DNA of 64,000 bases, from positions 6,403-70,402 of the forward strand of contig DBGEOK010000008.1 in NCBI GenBank assembly GCA_048370855.1, given 5' to 3'. Every line of letters starts with the position of its first letter. Within the stretch, counting starts at the first letter, position 1. The stretch comes from Limiplasma sp048370855. Its GTDB lineage: Bacteria > Bacillota > Clostridia > Christensenellales > Aristaeellaceae. A program made the translations under genes and the position numbers. The notes beneath the pieces are model-generated. The model saw only the letters and a list, made by a program, of their open reading frames with translations. It had not been told where the DNA came from and did no database searches. Below are positions 33,783 through 42,181 of this stretch, one piece after another.

Positions 33783-34151
33783 ATGATCCAGCCGCAAACG
33801 CGACTTAAGGTAGCCGATAATTCCGGCGCCAAGGAAATTATGTGCATCCGCGTGCTCGGCGGTTCCTTCCGCCGCGATGGCTCCATCGGCGACGTGATCG
33901 TGGCCAGCGTCAAAAGCGCGACGCCCGGCGGCGCCGTGAAAAAGGGCGATGTGGTCAAGGCCGTCGTGGTGCGCATGCGCAAGCAGAAGCGCCGTCCGGA
34001 CGGCAGCTATATCCGTTTTGACGATAACGCCGCCGTTATTATCAACGACCAGAAGATGCCCCGTGGCACCCGTATTTTTGGACCTGTGGCCCGCGAGCTG
34101 CGCGAAAAGGACTTCATGAAGATCGTTTCACTCGCTCCCGAAGTGCTGTAA
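33783..34151 (+). CDS. rplN: 50S ribosomal protein L14
   Basis: The 122-residue protein begins MIQPQTRLKVADNSGAKEIM, the standard L14 N-terminus, and contains GGAVKKGDVVKAVVVR and RGTRIFGPVARELR. ATG 33783 has AAGGAGG upstream. The frame open to 33735 is shadow of the gap. Confidence 0.98.
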   Translation: MIQPQTRLKVADNSGAKEIMCIRVLGGSFRRDGSIGDVIVASVKSATPGGAVKKGDVVKAVVVRMRKQKRRPDGSYIRFDDNAAVIINDQKMPRGTRIFGPVARELREKDFMKIVSLAPEVL

Positions 34152-34165
34152 TGGAGGGTTGACAA

Positions 34166-34537
34166 ATGATTTCGAAGGTTCATGTAAAGAAGAACGATCA
34201 GGTCGTTGTCATCTCCGGTCCCGCGACGGGCGATAAGGCCGTCAAAGGCAAGCAGGGCAAGATTCTGACCGTAATCCCCAAGGAAAACAAGGTGATTGTG
34301 GAGGGCGTCGCATACGTCACCAAGCACCAAAAGCCCCGCCGGCAGGGGCAGCAGGGCGGCATTTTCCAGAAGGAGCGCGCCATCGACGCCTCCAACGTGA
34401 TGCTGATTTGCCCCAAGTGCGGCCAGGCCACCCGCGTTGGTCATCGCATTGTCGAGGAAGAGCGCGAGGACGGCTCCAAAAAGAGGAAAGTGGTCCGCGT
34501 TTGCAAGCGTAAAAACTGCAAAGCGGATATCGACTGA
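34166..34537 (+). CDS. rplX: 50S ribosomal protein L24
   Basis: The 123-residue KOW-domain protein is an assembly initiator. It contains VHVKKNDQVVVISG and the KOW loop GKQGKILTVIPKENKVIVEG. The C-terminal part carries CPKCGQATRVG...CKRKNC, a zinc-knuckle-like pair seen in some Firmicutes L24, making it longer than the common ~105 residues. Confidence 0.97.
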   Translation: MISKVHVKKNDQVVVISGPATGDKAVKGKQGKILTVIPKENKVIVEGVAYVTKHQKPRRQGQQGGIFQKERAIDASNVMLICPKCGQATRVGHRIVEEEREDGSKKRKVVRVCKRKNCKADID

Positions 34538-34551
34538 GGGAGGGATGGCAA

Positions 34552-35094
34552 ATGGCTACAAGAATCAAGGAAAAGTACCAGAAGGAAGCCGTGCCTGCCC
34601 TTCAGCAGAAATTCGGCTACAAAAACTCTATGGAGGTTCCCCGGCTGTCCAAGATCGTCGTGAACATGGGCCTGGGCGATTGCAAGGACAATCCCAAGGC
34701 GCTTGAAGTGGCGGTTGCGGAGCTTGCGACCATCACAGGCCAGAAACCCATGGTGACCAAGGCGCGCAAGTCCATCGCAAACTTTAAGCTCCGCGAGGGC
34801 ATGAACGTCGGCGCGAAGGTCACGCTCCGCGGGCAGCGCATGGAAGAATTTATGGATAAGCTCGTCAACATCGCTCTTCCCCGCGTGCGCGACTTCCGGG
34901 GCGTCAGCGACAAGGCCTTCGACGGCCGCGGCAACTACGCGCTGGGAATCCGCGAGCAGCTTCTCTTCCCCGAAATCGAGTACGACAAGGTGGAAAAGAT
35001 TCGCGGCATGGAAATGATTTTTGTCACCACGGCCAAGACCGACGAGGAGTGCAAGGAGCTGCTCCGTTTGCTCGGCATGCCGTATGCGCAGTAA
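34552..35094 (+). CDS. rplE: 50S ribosomal protein L5
   Basis: The 180-residue 5S-rRNA-binding protein includes PRLSKIVVNMGLGD, ITGQKPMVTKARKSIANFKLREG and FPEIEYDKVEKIRGMEM. It has normal length and position. Confidence 0.98.
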   Translation: MATRIKEKYQKEAVPALQQKFGYKNSMEVPRLSKIVVNMGLGDCKDNPKALEVAVAELATITGQKPMVTKARKSIANFKLREGMNVGAKVTLRGQRMEEFMDKLVNIALPRVRDFRGVSDKAFDGRGNYALGIREQLLFPEIEYDKVEKIRGMEMIFVTTAKTDEECKELLRLLGMPYAQ

Positions 35095-35118
35095 GCAAGG
35101 GAAGGGAGATAAGAAAAC

Positions 35119-35304
35119 GTGGCTAAAACCAGTATGAAGATCAAGCAGGCAAGAGCGCCCAAGTTCTCCACCCGTGCTTACACGCGCTGCCGCCTGTGCG
35201 GCCGCCCGCACTCGGTGCTGCGCAAGTACGGCGTTTGCCGTATCTGCTTCAGAGAGCTGGCCTACAAGGGCCAAATCCCCGGTGTCCGCAAGGCCAGTTG
35301 GTAA
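35119..35304 (+). CDS. rpsZ: 30S ribosomal protein S14, zinc-binding type Z
   Basis: The 61-residue protein has CRLCGRPH and CRICF: Cys24, Cys27, Cys40 and Cys43 form the zinc site of the short Firmicutes S14. GTG start at 35119 (MAKTSMKIKQ) with GGGAGAT upstream. The zinc-independent paralogue, if present, lies elsewhere. Confidence 0.97.
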   Translation: MAKTSMKIKQARAPKFSTRAYTRCRLCGRPHSVLRKYGVCRICFRELAYKGQIPGVRKASW

Positions 35305-35332
35305 GCGGGAAAGAACGGAAGGAGGTTCCATC

Positions 35333-35734
35333 ATGGTTGTGAATGATCCCATCGCCGATATGCTGACCCGCATCCGCAATGCGCAGATCGCCAAGCACGA
35401 CGCCGTCGTTCTGCCCGCCAGCAACACCAAGAAGGCGATCGCTAAAATCCTCCTGGCGGAAGGTTATGTGAAATCGGTCGATTTTATTGATGACGGCCCC
35501 CAGGGCAGCATCAAGATCGCTCTGAAATATGTCAACGGTAAGCAGCAGCCCGTTATTGCCGGCTTGAAGCGCATCTCCAAGCCCGGTCTGCGCGTGTACG
35601 CCAAATCTGAGGAGCTGCCCAAGGTGCTGGGCGGTCTGGGCATCGCCATCATCTCGACCTCAAAGGGCTTGATGACGGACAAGGAGGCCCGCAAGCAAAT
35701 GATCGGCGGCGAAGTGCTCGCCTACATCTGGTAA
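35333..35734 (+). CDS. rpsH: 30S ribosomal protein S8
   Basis: The 133-residue 16S-binding protein includes NDPIADMLTRIRNAQ and GLGIAIISTSKGLMTDKEAR. ATG 35333 follows GGAGGTT. The frame open to 35174 is shadow from rpsZ. In E. coli S8 autoregulates the spc operon. No comparable site was identified. Confidence 0.98.
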   Translation: MVVNDPIADMLTRIRNAQIAKHDAVVLPASNTKKAIAKILLAEGYVKSVDFIDDGPQGSIKIALKYVNGKQQPVIAGLKRISKPGLRVYAKSEELPKVLGGLGIAIISTSKGLMTDKEARKQMIGGEVLAYIW

Positions 35735-35761
35735 ACCGACACGCAATGGAGGTGTAAGACA

Positions 35762-36304
35762 ATGTCTCGAATCGGAAAACTTCCGATCACAGTCCCCGCG
35801 GGCGTGACGGTGTCGGTGGACGAGGACAACATCGTAACGGTGAAGGGCCCCAAGGGAACCCTGACCCAAGCGGTGAACCGCGATATCACCCTCAAGCAGG
35901 AGAACGGCATCCTCACCCTCGAGCGGCCCAGCGAGGCCAAGCCCCATAAGGCGATGCACGGGCTGTACCGCAGCCTGGTGCACAATATGGTGGTCGGCGT
36001 AACGGACGGCTTCCAAAAATCCCTGGTGCTGGTCGGCACGGGCTACCGCGCCCAGGCCGAGGGCGGCAAAAAGCTGACCATTAACATTGGTTTTTCCCAT
36101 CCCGTCATTTTGGAAGCGCCGGAAAACATCACCTTTGAAACGCCCGAGCAAACCAAAATCATTGTCAAGGGCATCAACAAGCAGCAGGTTGGCAACCTTG
36201 CCGCCGATATCCGCGCCATTCGCAAGCCCGAGCCTTACCTGGGCAAGGGCATCAAGTACGAGGACGAGGTTATCCGCCGCAAGGAAGGCAAGACCGGCAA
36301 GTAA
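35762..36304 (+). CDS. rplF: 50S ribosomal protein L6
   Basis: The 180-residue protein is near the factor-binding site. SRIGKLPITVPAGVTV and RKPEPYLGKGIKYEDE are diagnostic. GGAGG precedes the ATG. Confidence 0.98.
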   Translation: MSRIGKLPITVPAGVTVSVDEDNIVTVKGPKGTLTQAVNRDITLKQENGILTLERPSEAKPHKAMHGLYRSLVHNMVVGVTDGFQKSLVLVGTGYRAQAEGGKKLTINIGFSHPVILEAPENITFETPEQTKIIVKGINKQQVGNLAADIRAIRKPEPYLGKGIKYEDEVIRRKEGKTGK

Positions 36305-36325
36305 GCGAAAGGGGAGTGAACGCAT

Positions 36326-36694
36326 ATGTTTAAGACGCGTGACCGCAATGCGGACCGCAAGATCCGCCACGCCCGTGTACGCAAGAAAATTAGCGGCACC
36401 CCGGAGATGCCGCGTCTGTGCGTGTACCGCAGCCTGAACAATATCTATGCGCAGGTGATCGACGATACCAAGGGCGTAACCCTGGCGGCCGCCTCCACCC
36501 AGGAGAAGGACGTCATGGCGCAGACGAAGGATACCGACAAAAAGGGCGCTGCCAAGATCGTTGGCAAGCTGATTGCCGAGCGTGCGTCCGAAGCGGGCAT
36601 TAAGCAGGTCGTGTTTGACCGCGGCGGCTATGTATACACGGGCCGCGTGGCCGAGCTGGCCGCCGGCGCCCGCGAAGCCGGACTTGAATTCTAA
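36326..36694 (+). CDS. rplR: 50S ribosomal protein L18
   Basis: The 122-residue 5S-rRNA-binding protein includes RKIRHARVRKKISGTPEMPRL-type N-terminus and VVFDRGGYVYTGRVAELAAGARE. It is in standard order between rplF and rpsE. Confidence 0.98.
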   Translation: MFKTRDRNADRKIRHARVRKKISGTPEMPRLCVYRSLNNIYAQVIDDTKGVTLAAASTQEKDVMAQTKDTDKKGAAKIVGKLIAERASEAGIKQVVFDRGGYVYTGRVAELAAGAREAGLEF

Positions 36695-36711
36695 GTAAGG
36701 AGGACGAACGC

Positions 36712-37209
36712 ATGCAACGCATGGAACAGGTCAGCGAATTCAAAGAGAAGCTCGTTGCCGTTAACCGCGTTACCAAGGTTGTTAAGGGCGGCCGCAATTT
36801 CCGCTTCTCCGCGCTGGTCGTGGTCGGCGACGAAAAAGGCCGCGTGGGCGCGGGAATGGGCAAAGCCGCTGAGATTTCCGAAGCCATCCGCAAGGGCACC
36901 GAGGACGCGAAAAAGCACCTGATTACCGTACCGCTTCTGGATACGTCGATTCCCCATGAGGCGACAGGCCGCTTTGGCACGGGCAAGGTCGTGCTGCTGC
37001 CCGCCCCGGAGGGCACGGGAGTCATCGCGGGCGGCGCGGCCCGCGCGGTGCTCGAGCTCGCGGGCATCAAGGACATCCGCACCAAGAGCTACGGCACCAA
37101 CAATAAAATCAACATGGTCAAGGCTACGCTGGAGGGCTTGAAGCAGCTTCGCAGCGCCGAACAGGTGGCCAAGCTCCGCGGCAAAACCGTGGAAGAGATT
37201 CTGGGCTGA
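36712..37209 (+). CDS. rpsE: 30S ribosomal protein S5
   Basis: The 165-residue fidelity protein includes VNRVTKVVKGGRNFRFSALV, GVGAGMGKA-type and GTGVIAGGAARAVLELAGI. The length is normal and AAGGAGG lies upstream. Confidence 0.98.
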   Translation: MQRMEQVSEFKEKLVAVNRVTKVVKGGRNFRFSALVVVGDEKGRVGAGMGKAAEISEAIRKGTEDAKKHLITVPLLDTSIPHEATGRFGTGKVVLLPAPEGTGVIAGGAARAVLELAGIKDIRTKSYGTNNKINMVKATLEGLKQLRSAEQVAKLRGKTVEEILG

Positions 37210-37222
37210 GGAGGACGACAAC

Positions 37223-37405
37223 ATGAAATTGCAAATTACGCTTAAAAAGTCGCCGATCTCCAGCCTTCAGGTTCACAAGGATACCGTGGCCGCGCTGGGC
37301 CTTCGCAAGGTCGGGCAGACCGTGGTAAAGGAAGACAACCCGTGTATCCGCGGGCAGATTTTCCGTGTGAAGCACATGATCGACGTGCAAGAAATCAAGG
37401 ACTGA
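37223..37405 (+). CDS. rpmD: 50S ribosomal protein L30
   Basis: The 60-residue protein reads KLQITLKKSPISSLQVHKDT and ALGLRKVGQTVVKEDNP. It lies 13 bases after rpsE with GAGGAGG upstream. Confidence 0.97.
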   Translation: MKLQITLKKSPISSLQVHKDTVAALGLRKVGQTVVKEDNPCIRGQIFRVKHMIDVQEIKD

Positions 37406-37418
37406 GGAGGGATACCCA

Positions 37419-37859
37419 ATGAAACTGCACGAGTTGCAACCCGCCGCAGGTTCCATCACCGCGCCCAAGCGCCTTGGTAGAGGCGTGGGCTCCGGTCTGG
37501 GTAAGACCTCCGGCAAGGGTCACAAGGGCGCGAAAGCCCGCTCCGGCGGCGGCAAGCGTCCGGGCTTTGAGGGCGGCCAGATGCCCCTTTACCGCCGCGT
37601 GCCTAAAAAGGGCTTTACCAACATCTTCCGCACGGAATATGCGACAGTGAACGTCGGCCAGTTGGAAGCCTTTGAAAACGGCTCCGTCGTGACGGCCGAA
37701 CTGCTTAAGGAAGCTAAGATCATCAAGAAAACGCTTGATGGCGTGAAAATTTTGGGCAATGGCGAGCTGACCAAGAAGCTCACCGTGGAAGCCGCGAAAT
37801 TCACCGAATCGGCCAAGCAGAAGATCGAGGCCCTCGGCGGGAAAGCCGAGGTGAAGTAA
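37419..37859 (+). CDS. rplO: 50S ribosomal protein L15
   Basis: The 146-residue assembly protein includes MKLHELQPAAGSITAPKRLG, GRGVGSGLGKTSGKGHKGAK and FEGGQMPLYRRVPKKGF. It ends one base before secY. Confidence 0.98.
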   Translation: MKLHELQPAAGSITAPKRLGRGVGSGLGKTSGKGHKGAKARSGGGKRPGFEGGQMPLYRRVPKKGFTNIFRTEYATVNVGQLEAFENGSVVTAELLKEAKIIKKTLDGVKILGNGELTKKLTVEAAKFTESAKQKIEALGGKAEVK

Positions 37860-37860
37860 G

Positions 37861-39156
37861 ATGGCCAAAAACGCTAACAATCGGGTCGGCGTGTGGCAAT
37901 CCCTTCGCAACGCCTGGAAGGTAGACGATATCCGTAAGAAGATCCTCTATACCTTCTTCATGCTGCTGGTCTTCCGGCTGGTGGGCGTAATCCCGGCCCC
38001 GGGCGTCGACTATGCCCGGGTGCAAGCGCAGATAGGCGCCAATAACCTGCCGCTTCTTGACCTGGTCAACATGATGACGGGCAGTAACTTCCAAAACATG
38101 ACCATTATGGCCATGGGCATTACCCCGTATATTAACTCCTCCATTATCATGCAGTTGCTGACCATTGCGATCCCCGCGCTGGAGCGCTTGCAAAAGAGCG
38201 GGCCCGACGGGCAGAAGAAAATCGCGCAGATTACCCGCTACGTGACGGTCGGCCTGGCTGTGGTGCAGGCGATTGGCTTGGTGGCCAGCCTTGGCTACAT
38301 CAAGAGCGGCTGGTTTAACACTGTGCTGGTCGGCGTGAGCATGGCGGGCGGTACGGCGCTGGCTATGTGGATTGGCGAGCGCATCACCGAAAAGGGGCTT
38401 GGAAACGGCATTTCCCTGCTCATTTTCGCGGGCATTATCTCCAACCTGTTTACCGGCATCACAAGCCTGTTCAGCACCGCCCTCAGCGCAAACTCCCTGA
38501 CCCCATGGCTGACGCTGCTGGCGGTTCTGGCGCTCGCGCTGGTGATGACCGTGTTGATTACCTTTGTGGATATGGGCGTTCGCCGCATCAACGTACACTT
38601 CGCCAAGCGCGTCAGCGGCCGCAAGATGTACGGCGGGCAGAACAGCGTCATTCCGCTGAAGGTGGTAAGCGTGGGCGTGCTGCCTCTGATCTTCGCCTAC
38701 TCCTTTATGGCGTTCCCCGGCACGATTATCCAGCTTGTGGGCGGCGCCGAAAGCGGCGCGGCGATCTGGTGGGCGCGCTACATGGGCTCCACCAGCCCGT
38801 GGTACCTGTTGGTAACGGCGCTGCTGATTATTGCCTTTACCTACTTCTATACCTCCATCTCCTTCCAGCCGGATGAGATGGCCAAGAACATTCAGCAGCA
38901 GGGCGGCGCGATTCCGTCCGTGCGTCCAGGCAAACCGACCGCGGATTACCTCAAGCGCATCAACACCCGCCTGACGCTGTTTGCCGCGCTGTTCCTGGCC
39001 GTGCTGGCTACCGTGCCAACGCTTTTCACCGTCGGCTTGCAGACGCATATCCCGTTTGCGGCAAGCAGCCTGCTGATCGCGGTAAGCGTGGTGCTGGAAA
39101 CCAAGCGTCAGTTGGACGACCTGTTGGTAAGCCGCAATTACGACACCATCTCCTGA
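37861..39156 (+). CDS. secY: Protein translocase subunit SecY
   Basis: The 431-residue channel of the Sec translocon has ten predicted helices. Key stretches are GVDYARVQAQ, NIMAMGITPYINSSIIMQLL-type and VSVGVLPLIFAYSFM, with the cytosolic KRVSGRKMYGGQNSVIPLKV and RPGKPTADYL loops that contact the ribosome and SecA. It starts one base after the rplO stop, so it is coupled. Confidence 0.97.
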   Translation: MAKNANNRVGVWQSLRNAWKVDDIRKKILYTFFMLLVFRLVGVIPAPGVDYARVQAQIGANNLPLLDLVNMMTGSNFQNMTIMAMGITPYINSSIIMQLLTIAIPALERLQKSGPDGQKKIAQITRYVTVGLAVVQAIGLVASLGYIKSGWFNTVLVGVSMAGGTALAMWIGERITEKGLGNGISLLIFAGIISNLFTGITSLFSTALSANSLTPWLTLLAVLALALVMTVLITFVDMGVRRINVHFAKRVSGRKMYGGQNSVIPLKVVSVGVLPLIFAYSFMAFPGTIIQLVGGAESGAAIWWARYMGSTSPWYLLVTALLIIAFTYFYTSISFQPDEMAKNIQQQGGAIPSVRPGKPTADYLKRINTRLTLFAALFLAVLATVPTLFTVGLQTHIPFAASSLLIAVSVVLETKRQLDDLLVSRNYDTIS

Positions 39157-39371
39157 CGGAAGCGTGAAGCTACGAATGACGAGCCGCTAAGGCACGGCAC
39201 TGGCATATGTACCGCCTTTATGGTATAATGATTTGTGCCGTGCGTTAGCGGCCTTCATACGCAGGGCGGGGGATCGTCCCCGGCCGGCGCCGCGGACGCC
39301 GTAAGGCGCGCCGCGGAGGGTAGCCGCCGTTTCCGTTAGACGCGGAACGGCTGAGGAGGAGAATTGCGGTC
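39157..39371. other. secY-adk gap with a probable internal promoter
   Basis: The 215-base non-coding gap contains TATAAT at 39224-39229 with only a weak -35 (TGGCAT, 39201-39206) at 17 bases. It likely gives adk-map-infA-rpmJ an additional promoter. No terminator is evident after secY. Confidence 0.5.
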
Positions 39372-40001
39372 ATGAACATTATTTTTCTGGGCCCCCCGGG
39401 AGCCGGGAAAGGCACGCAGGCTAAAATTATATGCGAGCGGCTCGGCATCCCGCAGGTATCGACGGGGGATATGCTGCGCTCCGCAATCGCGGCCCAAACC
39501 GAAACGGGCTTGCGCGCCAAAGCGTTTATGGATGCGGGCGACCTGGTGCCGGACGAAGTTGTCATTGCGATTGTGCGCGAGCGGCTTCAAATGCCGGATT
39601 GCGAAAAGGGTTACATTTTGGACGGCTTTCCCAGGACGGTCGAGCAGGCGGAGGCTCTTGCCGGCTTTGCCAGGATTGATGTGGCCGTCAACCTAGACGT
39701 GCCGGACGAGGCGCTGGTCAAGCGGCTGAGCGGCAGGCGGGTGTGTCCGCTGTGCGGAGCGCCCTACCATGTGGATCGATTGAACGGCGAAAGCCGCTGC
39801 AAGGCTGATAATACGCCGCTGATCCAACGGGAGGACGACCGCGCGGAAACGGTTCGCAACCGTCTGGAAATTTATCACAAGAAAACCGCGCCCCTGATTG
39901 ACTATTACAGGGAAGCGGGCCTGCTGAGGAATATCGGCGGCGGCTTATCCCTGGAGGAAATCAGCGCCGAAATTCTCAACGCACTCGAGGCGATCCGATG
40001 A
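39372..40001 (+). CDS. adk: Adenylate kinase
   Basis: The 209-residue enzyme interconverts ATP + AMP and 2 ADP. It has the P-loop GPPGAGKGT (7-15), VSTGDMLR and YILDGFPRT. The LID carries a zinc site with Cys125, Cys128, Cys143 and Asp146 (CPLC...CKAD), a Gram-positive feature with Asp as fourth ligand. The stop overlaps map as ATGA. Confidence 0.97.
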   Translation: MNIIFLGPPGAGKGTQAKIICERLGIPQVSTGDMLRSAIAAQTETGLRAKAFMDAGDLVPDEVVIAIVRERLQMPDCEKGYILDGFPRTVEQAEALAGFARIDVAVNLDVPDEALVKRLSGRRVCPLCGAPYHVDRLNGESRCKADNTPLIQREDDRAETVRNRLEIYHKKTAPLIDYYREAGLLRNIGGGLSLEEISAEILNALEAIR

Positions 40002-40777
40002 TCTATCTGAAAAATGCGCAGCAGCTTGACTGCATGCGAAAATCAGGCGCGCTGCTCTACGAGGTGCTTTGCCGGTTGCGCGAGGCCATCAAGCCAGGCA
40101 TGAGCACAGCCGAGCTGGACGTTTACGCCGAGCAGCTAATCCGCAAGCACAAGGCGATTCCTTCCTTCCTGGATTACCAGGGTTATCCCGCCTCCATTTG
40201 CGCCTCTGTCAACGAGGAGGTCGTGCATGGGATTCCGTCGGATCAGACTATTCTCAAGGAAGGCGACGTGCTTTCGGTTGATTGCGGGCTGATCCTGGAC
40301 GGCTGGCAGGCGGACAGCGCCTTCACCGTCGGGGTGGGTGAAATTACGGCGGATAGCCGCAAGCTGATCGACGTTACGGAAGAGTGCTTTTACAAGGGCA
40401 TCCGGAAGGCGATTGCCGGAAACCATTTGGGCGATATTGGGCACGCTATTCAGGAATATGCGGAAAGCTACGGCTATGGCGTCATTCGGGAATTGACGGG
40501 CCATGGCATCGGGCGCAACATGCATGAGGAGCCCAGCGTGCCGAACTTCGGGCGCGAGGGCCATGGCATGCGGCTCCGGGCCGGCATGACGCTCGCCGTC
40601 GAGCCGATGATCTCCATGGGAGATTATCATGTGGCGGAGCTGGAGGACGGCTGGACCATTGTGACTGAGGACGCGAGCATTTGCTCGCACTACGAGCATA
40701 CGATTGCCATTAACGAGCAGGGCCTGCCGGAGCTGCTCACCTATCCGGGCTACGCCTTGACGGAGGAAGCCGAGTGA
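39998..40777 (+). CDS. map: Methionine aminopeptidase type I
   Basis: The 259-residue dinuclear metallopeptidase removes N-terminal Met. Metal and catalytic residues are intact: His77 (VVHGIP), Asp95 (SVDCG), Asp106, His169 (TGHGIG), Glu202 (VEPM) and Glu233 (HYEHTI). It overlaps adk and the KOW protein gene by 4 bases each. Confidence 0.96.
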   Translation: MIYLKNAQQLDCMRKSGALLYEVLCRLREAIKPGMSTAELDVYAEQLIRKHKAIPSFLDYQGYPASICASVNEEVVHGIPSDQTILKEGDVLSVDCGLILDGWQADSAFTVGVGEITADSRKLIDVTEECFYKGIRKAIAGNHLGDIGHAIQEYAESYGYGVIRELTGHGIGRNMHEEPSVPNFGREGHGMRLRAGMTLAVEPMISMGDYHVAELEDGWTIVTEDASICSHYEHTIAINEQGLPELLTYPGYALTEEAE

Positions 40778-41118
40778 AAGCGAAGCTGACCGAGCCGGGG
40801 CGCGTAGCCGTTTCCACGCAGGGCAGGGATAAGGGCGTTTGGTACGCCGTTATGACGGTACTGGACGACCGCCGCCTTCTGCTGTGCGACGGAAAGAGCC
40901 GCACGCTGGCAAAGCCTAAAAAAAAGCAGATAAAGCATCTCGAGCCGCTGCCCATGACCGTTGCGGTAGAAGGCAGCGGAGGGAGCGGAGGCCCCGTTAC
41001 CGACGGCGATATTCTAAAGGCGCTCAAAGCGGCGCGGGATGCTTATGAAACCAAGACGGAAGGCCCCCGCGCGGGCGCGGGCCATCAGAAGGAGGAATGC
41101 GCGTTTGTCCAAGAGTGA
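40774..41118 (+). CDS. KOW-domain RNA-binding protein (L14e-like)
   Basis: The 114-residue basic protein has an N-terminal KOW-like segment GRVAVSTQGRDKGVWYAVMTVLD (a little beyond residue 10) followed by DGKSRTLAKPKKKQIKHLEPL. A small gene of this type between map and infA is typical of Clostridia and Bacilli. It is likely ribosome- or RNA-associated, but the function is unproven. GTG start overlaps the map stop. The C-terminal ~45 residues are Gly/Glu-rich and overlap the infA ribosome-binding site. Confidence 0.85.
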   Translation: MKAKLTEPGRVAVSTQGRDKGVWYAVMTVLDDRRLLLCDGKSRTLAKPKKKQIKHLEPLPMTVAVEGSGGSGGPVTDGDILKALKAARDAYETKTEGPRAGAGHQKEECAFVQE

Positions 41119-41326
41119 TGTCATTGAAATGGAAGGCACGGTTATCGAGGCGCTTCCCAACGCGAACTTCAAAGTGGAGCTCCCCGGCGGGCACCGGATC
41201 ATGGCACAGATTTCGGGAAAAATGCGCATGAACTTCATCCGCATTTATCCTGGCGACAAGGTAACGGTCGAGCTTTCGCCCTATGACTTGACGCGCGGCC
41301 GCATTACGTGGCGCAGCAAGAATTAG
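41105..41326 (+). CDS. infA: Translation initiation factor IF-1
   Basis: The 73-residue OB-fold protein reads (M)SKSDVIEMEGTVIEALPNAN and ISGKMRMNFIRIYPGDKVTVELSPYDLTRGRI. The start is TTG at 41105 with GGAGG (41091-41095) 9 bases upstream, giving the canonical N-terminus. It overlaps the end of the KOW gene. The ORF open to 41039 is shadow. Confidence 0.96.
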   Translation: MSKSDVIEMEGTVIEALPNANFKVELPGGHRIMAQISGKMRMNFIRIYPGDKVTVELSPYDLTRGRITWRSKN

Positions 41327-41336
41327 GCGAAACAGT

Positions 41337-41511
41337 ACCGAAATTCGCCAAAGGCGAATGAATGCCGAAGCCTGAGGCCGGCCCGCAGGCCGGACACAGG
41401 CCGAATAAGAAGGCGGCGCAAAGCGCTGCGAGGCACCGAAATTCGCCAAAGGCGAATGAATGCCGAAGCCTGAGGCCGGCCCACAGGCCGGACACAGGCC
41501 GAATAAGGAGG
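41337..41511 (+). repeat. Tandem 98-bp repeat between infA and rpmJ
   Basis: Two copies, starting at 41337 and 41435, share 75 bp almost identically. Each has hairpins ATTCGCC-AAA-GGCGAAT and CCGGCC-NNNN-GGCCGG and ends GGCCGAATAAGRAGG. The second copy supplies the rpmJ ribosome-binding site. A 23-bp tail occurs only after copy 1. The copies differ in a hairpin loop (CCGC/CCAC context) and in the site itself (AGAAGG versus AGGAGG). Confidence 0.85.
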
Positions 41512-41519
41512 TAAAAAGC

Positions 41520-41633
41520 ATGAAGGTTCGTCCCTCGGTCAAGCCCATTTGTGAAAAGTGCAAGATTATCAAGCGCAAAGGGCGCGTCATGGTGATCTGC
41601 GAGAATCCCAAGCATAAGCAGAAGCAAGGCTGA
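41520..41633 (+). CDS. rpmJ: 50S ribosomal protein L36
   Basis: The 37-residue protein MKVRPSVKPICEKCKIIKRK... has the zinc ligands Cys11, Cys14, Cys27 and His32. AGGAGG from the second tandem repeat lies 7 bases upstream. rpsM, rpsK, rpsD, rpoA and rplQ, which normally follow, are absent from this window. Confidence 0.97.
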   Translation: MKVRPSVKPICEKCKIIKRKGRVMVICENPKHKQKQG

Positions 41634-41689
41634 GCCGCCGTCGCGGAGACGCGCTTGAACCCGGCTTGCCGGCATAAAGGACAAAACAT

Positions 41690-41830
41690 GGGGCTGTCGC
41701 AAAATAGCCTTACAAAAACCATTCAAAAGAAACCCGGCTCTACGTGGCAATCAACGCCTTCAGAGACGGGTTTCTTGTTGGCTCAATTTTTTTACGGTTT
41801 GAATATGGTTGCGGCTTGATTTTGCAACAT
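41690..41830. mobile_element. MITE-like remnant after rpmJ
   Basis: Begins GGGGCTGTCGCAAAATAGC (41690-41708). The reverse complement of 41815-41829 gives TGTTGCAAAATCAAGC, matching TGTCGCAAAAT-AGC, so imperfect terminal inverted repeats bound about 140 bp. The GGGGCTGTCGCAAAAT-type end is reminiscent of transposon ends in Firmicutes. No transposase is present. Confidence 0.5.
41727..41792 (+). terminator. Probable terminator of the ribosomal operon
   Basis: AAGAAACCCGGCTCT (41727-41741) pairs with AGAGACGGGTTTCTT (41762-41776), 14 of 15 positions, followed about ten bases later by a run of T (41786-41792). It lies inside the MITE-like remnant. The distance to the T-run makes it imperfect. 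Confidence 0.5.
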
Positions 41831-41907
41831 TCGGCGTTGCCGCGTTTCCATCCTTGCAACGGGCTGCCTTTAGCTGAAACGGTCGTTTGAGAAAGGCGAC
41901 CGGCGGG

Positions 41908-42117
41908 TCAGCCGTTCAGCCCCGGGTCCTCGCTGCCGCCTGGGACCTGGGTTTCTTCGACCGTCTGCGGAGCATTTGTGGCGTCGGACGTCTGAACCGG
42001 ATTTAGACCGCTCCCAGAGCCCGCGGGCCAGGGATCGGTTTCGGTGTGGCAGGCGGATAACAGCAGCGCCGCCGACAGGCAAAGCGTCAAAAGCAATGCT
42101 TTACGTCCGTTTTTCAT
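41908..42117 (-). CDS. Small putative lipoprotein
   Basis: The 69-residue protein has signal MKNGRKALLLTLCLSAALL and a lipobox LLSAC, predicted lipidation at Cys23, followed by a short Thr/Glu/Pro/Gly-rich tail (TDATNAPQTVEETQ-like). No fold is recognised. ATG 42117 has AAAGGAGG about 7 bases upstream. A TATACT -10 lies at about 42155-42160 on this strand without a clear -35. It is convergent with rpmJ and divergent from ppa. Confidence 0.65.
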   Translation of the reverse strand: MKNGRKALLLTLCLSAALLLSACHTETDPWPAGSGSGLNPVQTSDATNAPQTVEETQVPGGSEDPGLNG

Positions 42118-42181
42118 GGAAATACCTCCTTTGTTTGCGTTATGCGACGCGTCTAGTATACCATAAAAACGGCGCGGGCGC

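Noticed and set aside
41304..41750. 148-residue minus ORF over the infA-rpmJ spacer
   Set aside because: It is generated by the 98-bp duplication and antisense rpmJ. No ribosome-binding site, and rpmJ is certain.
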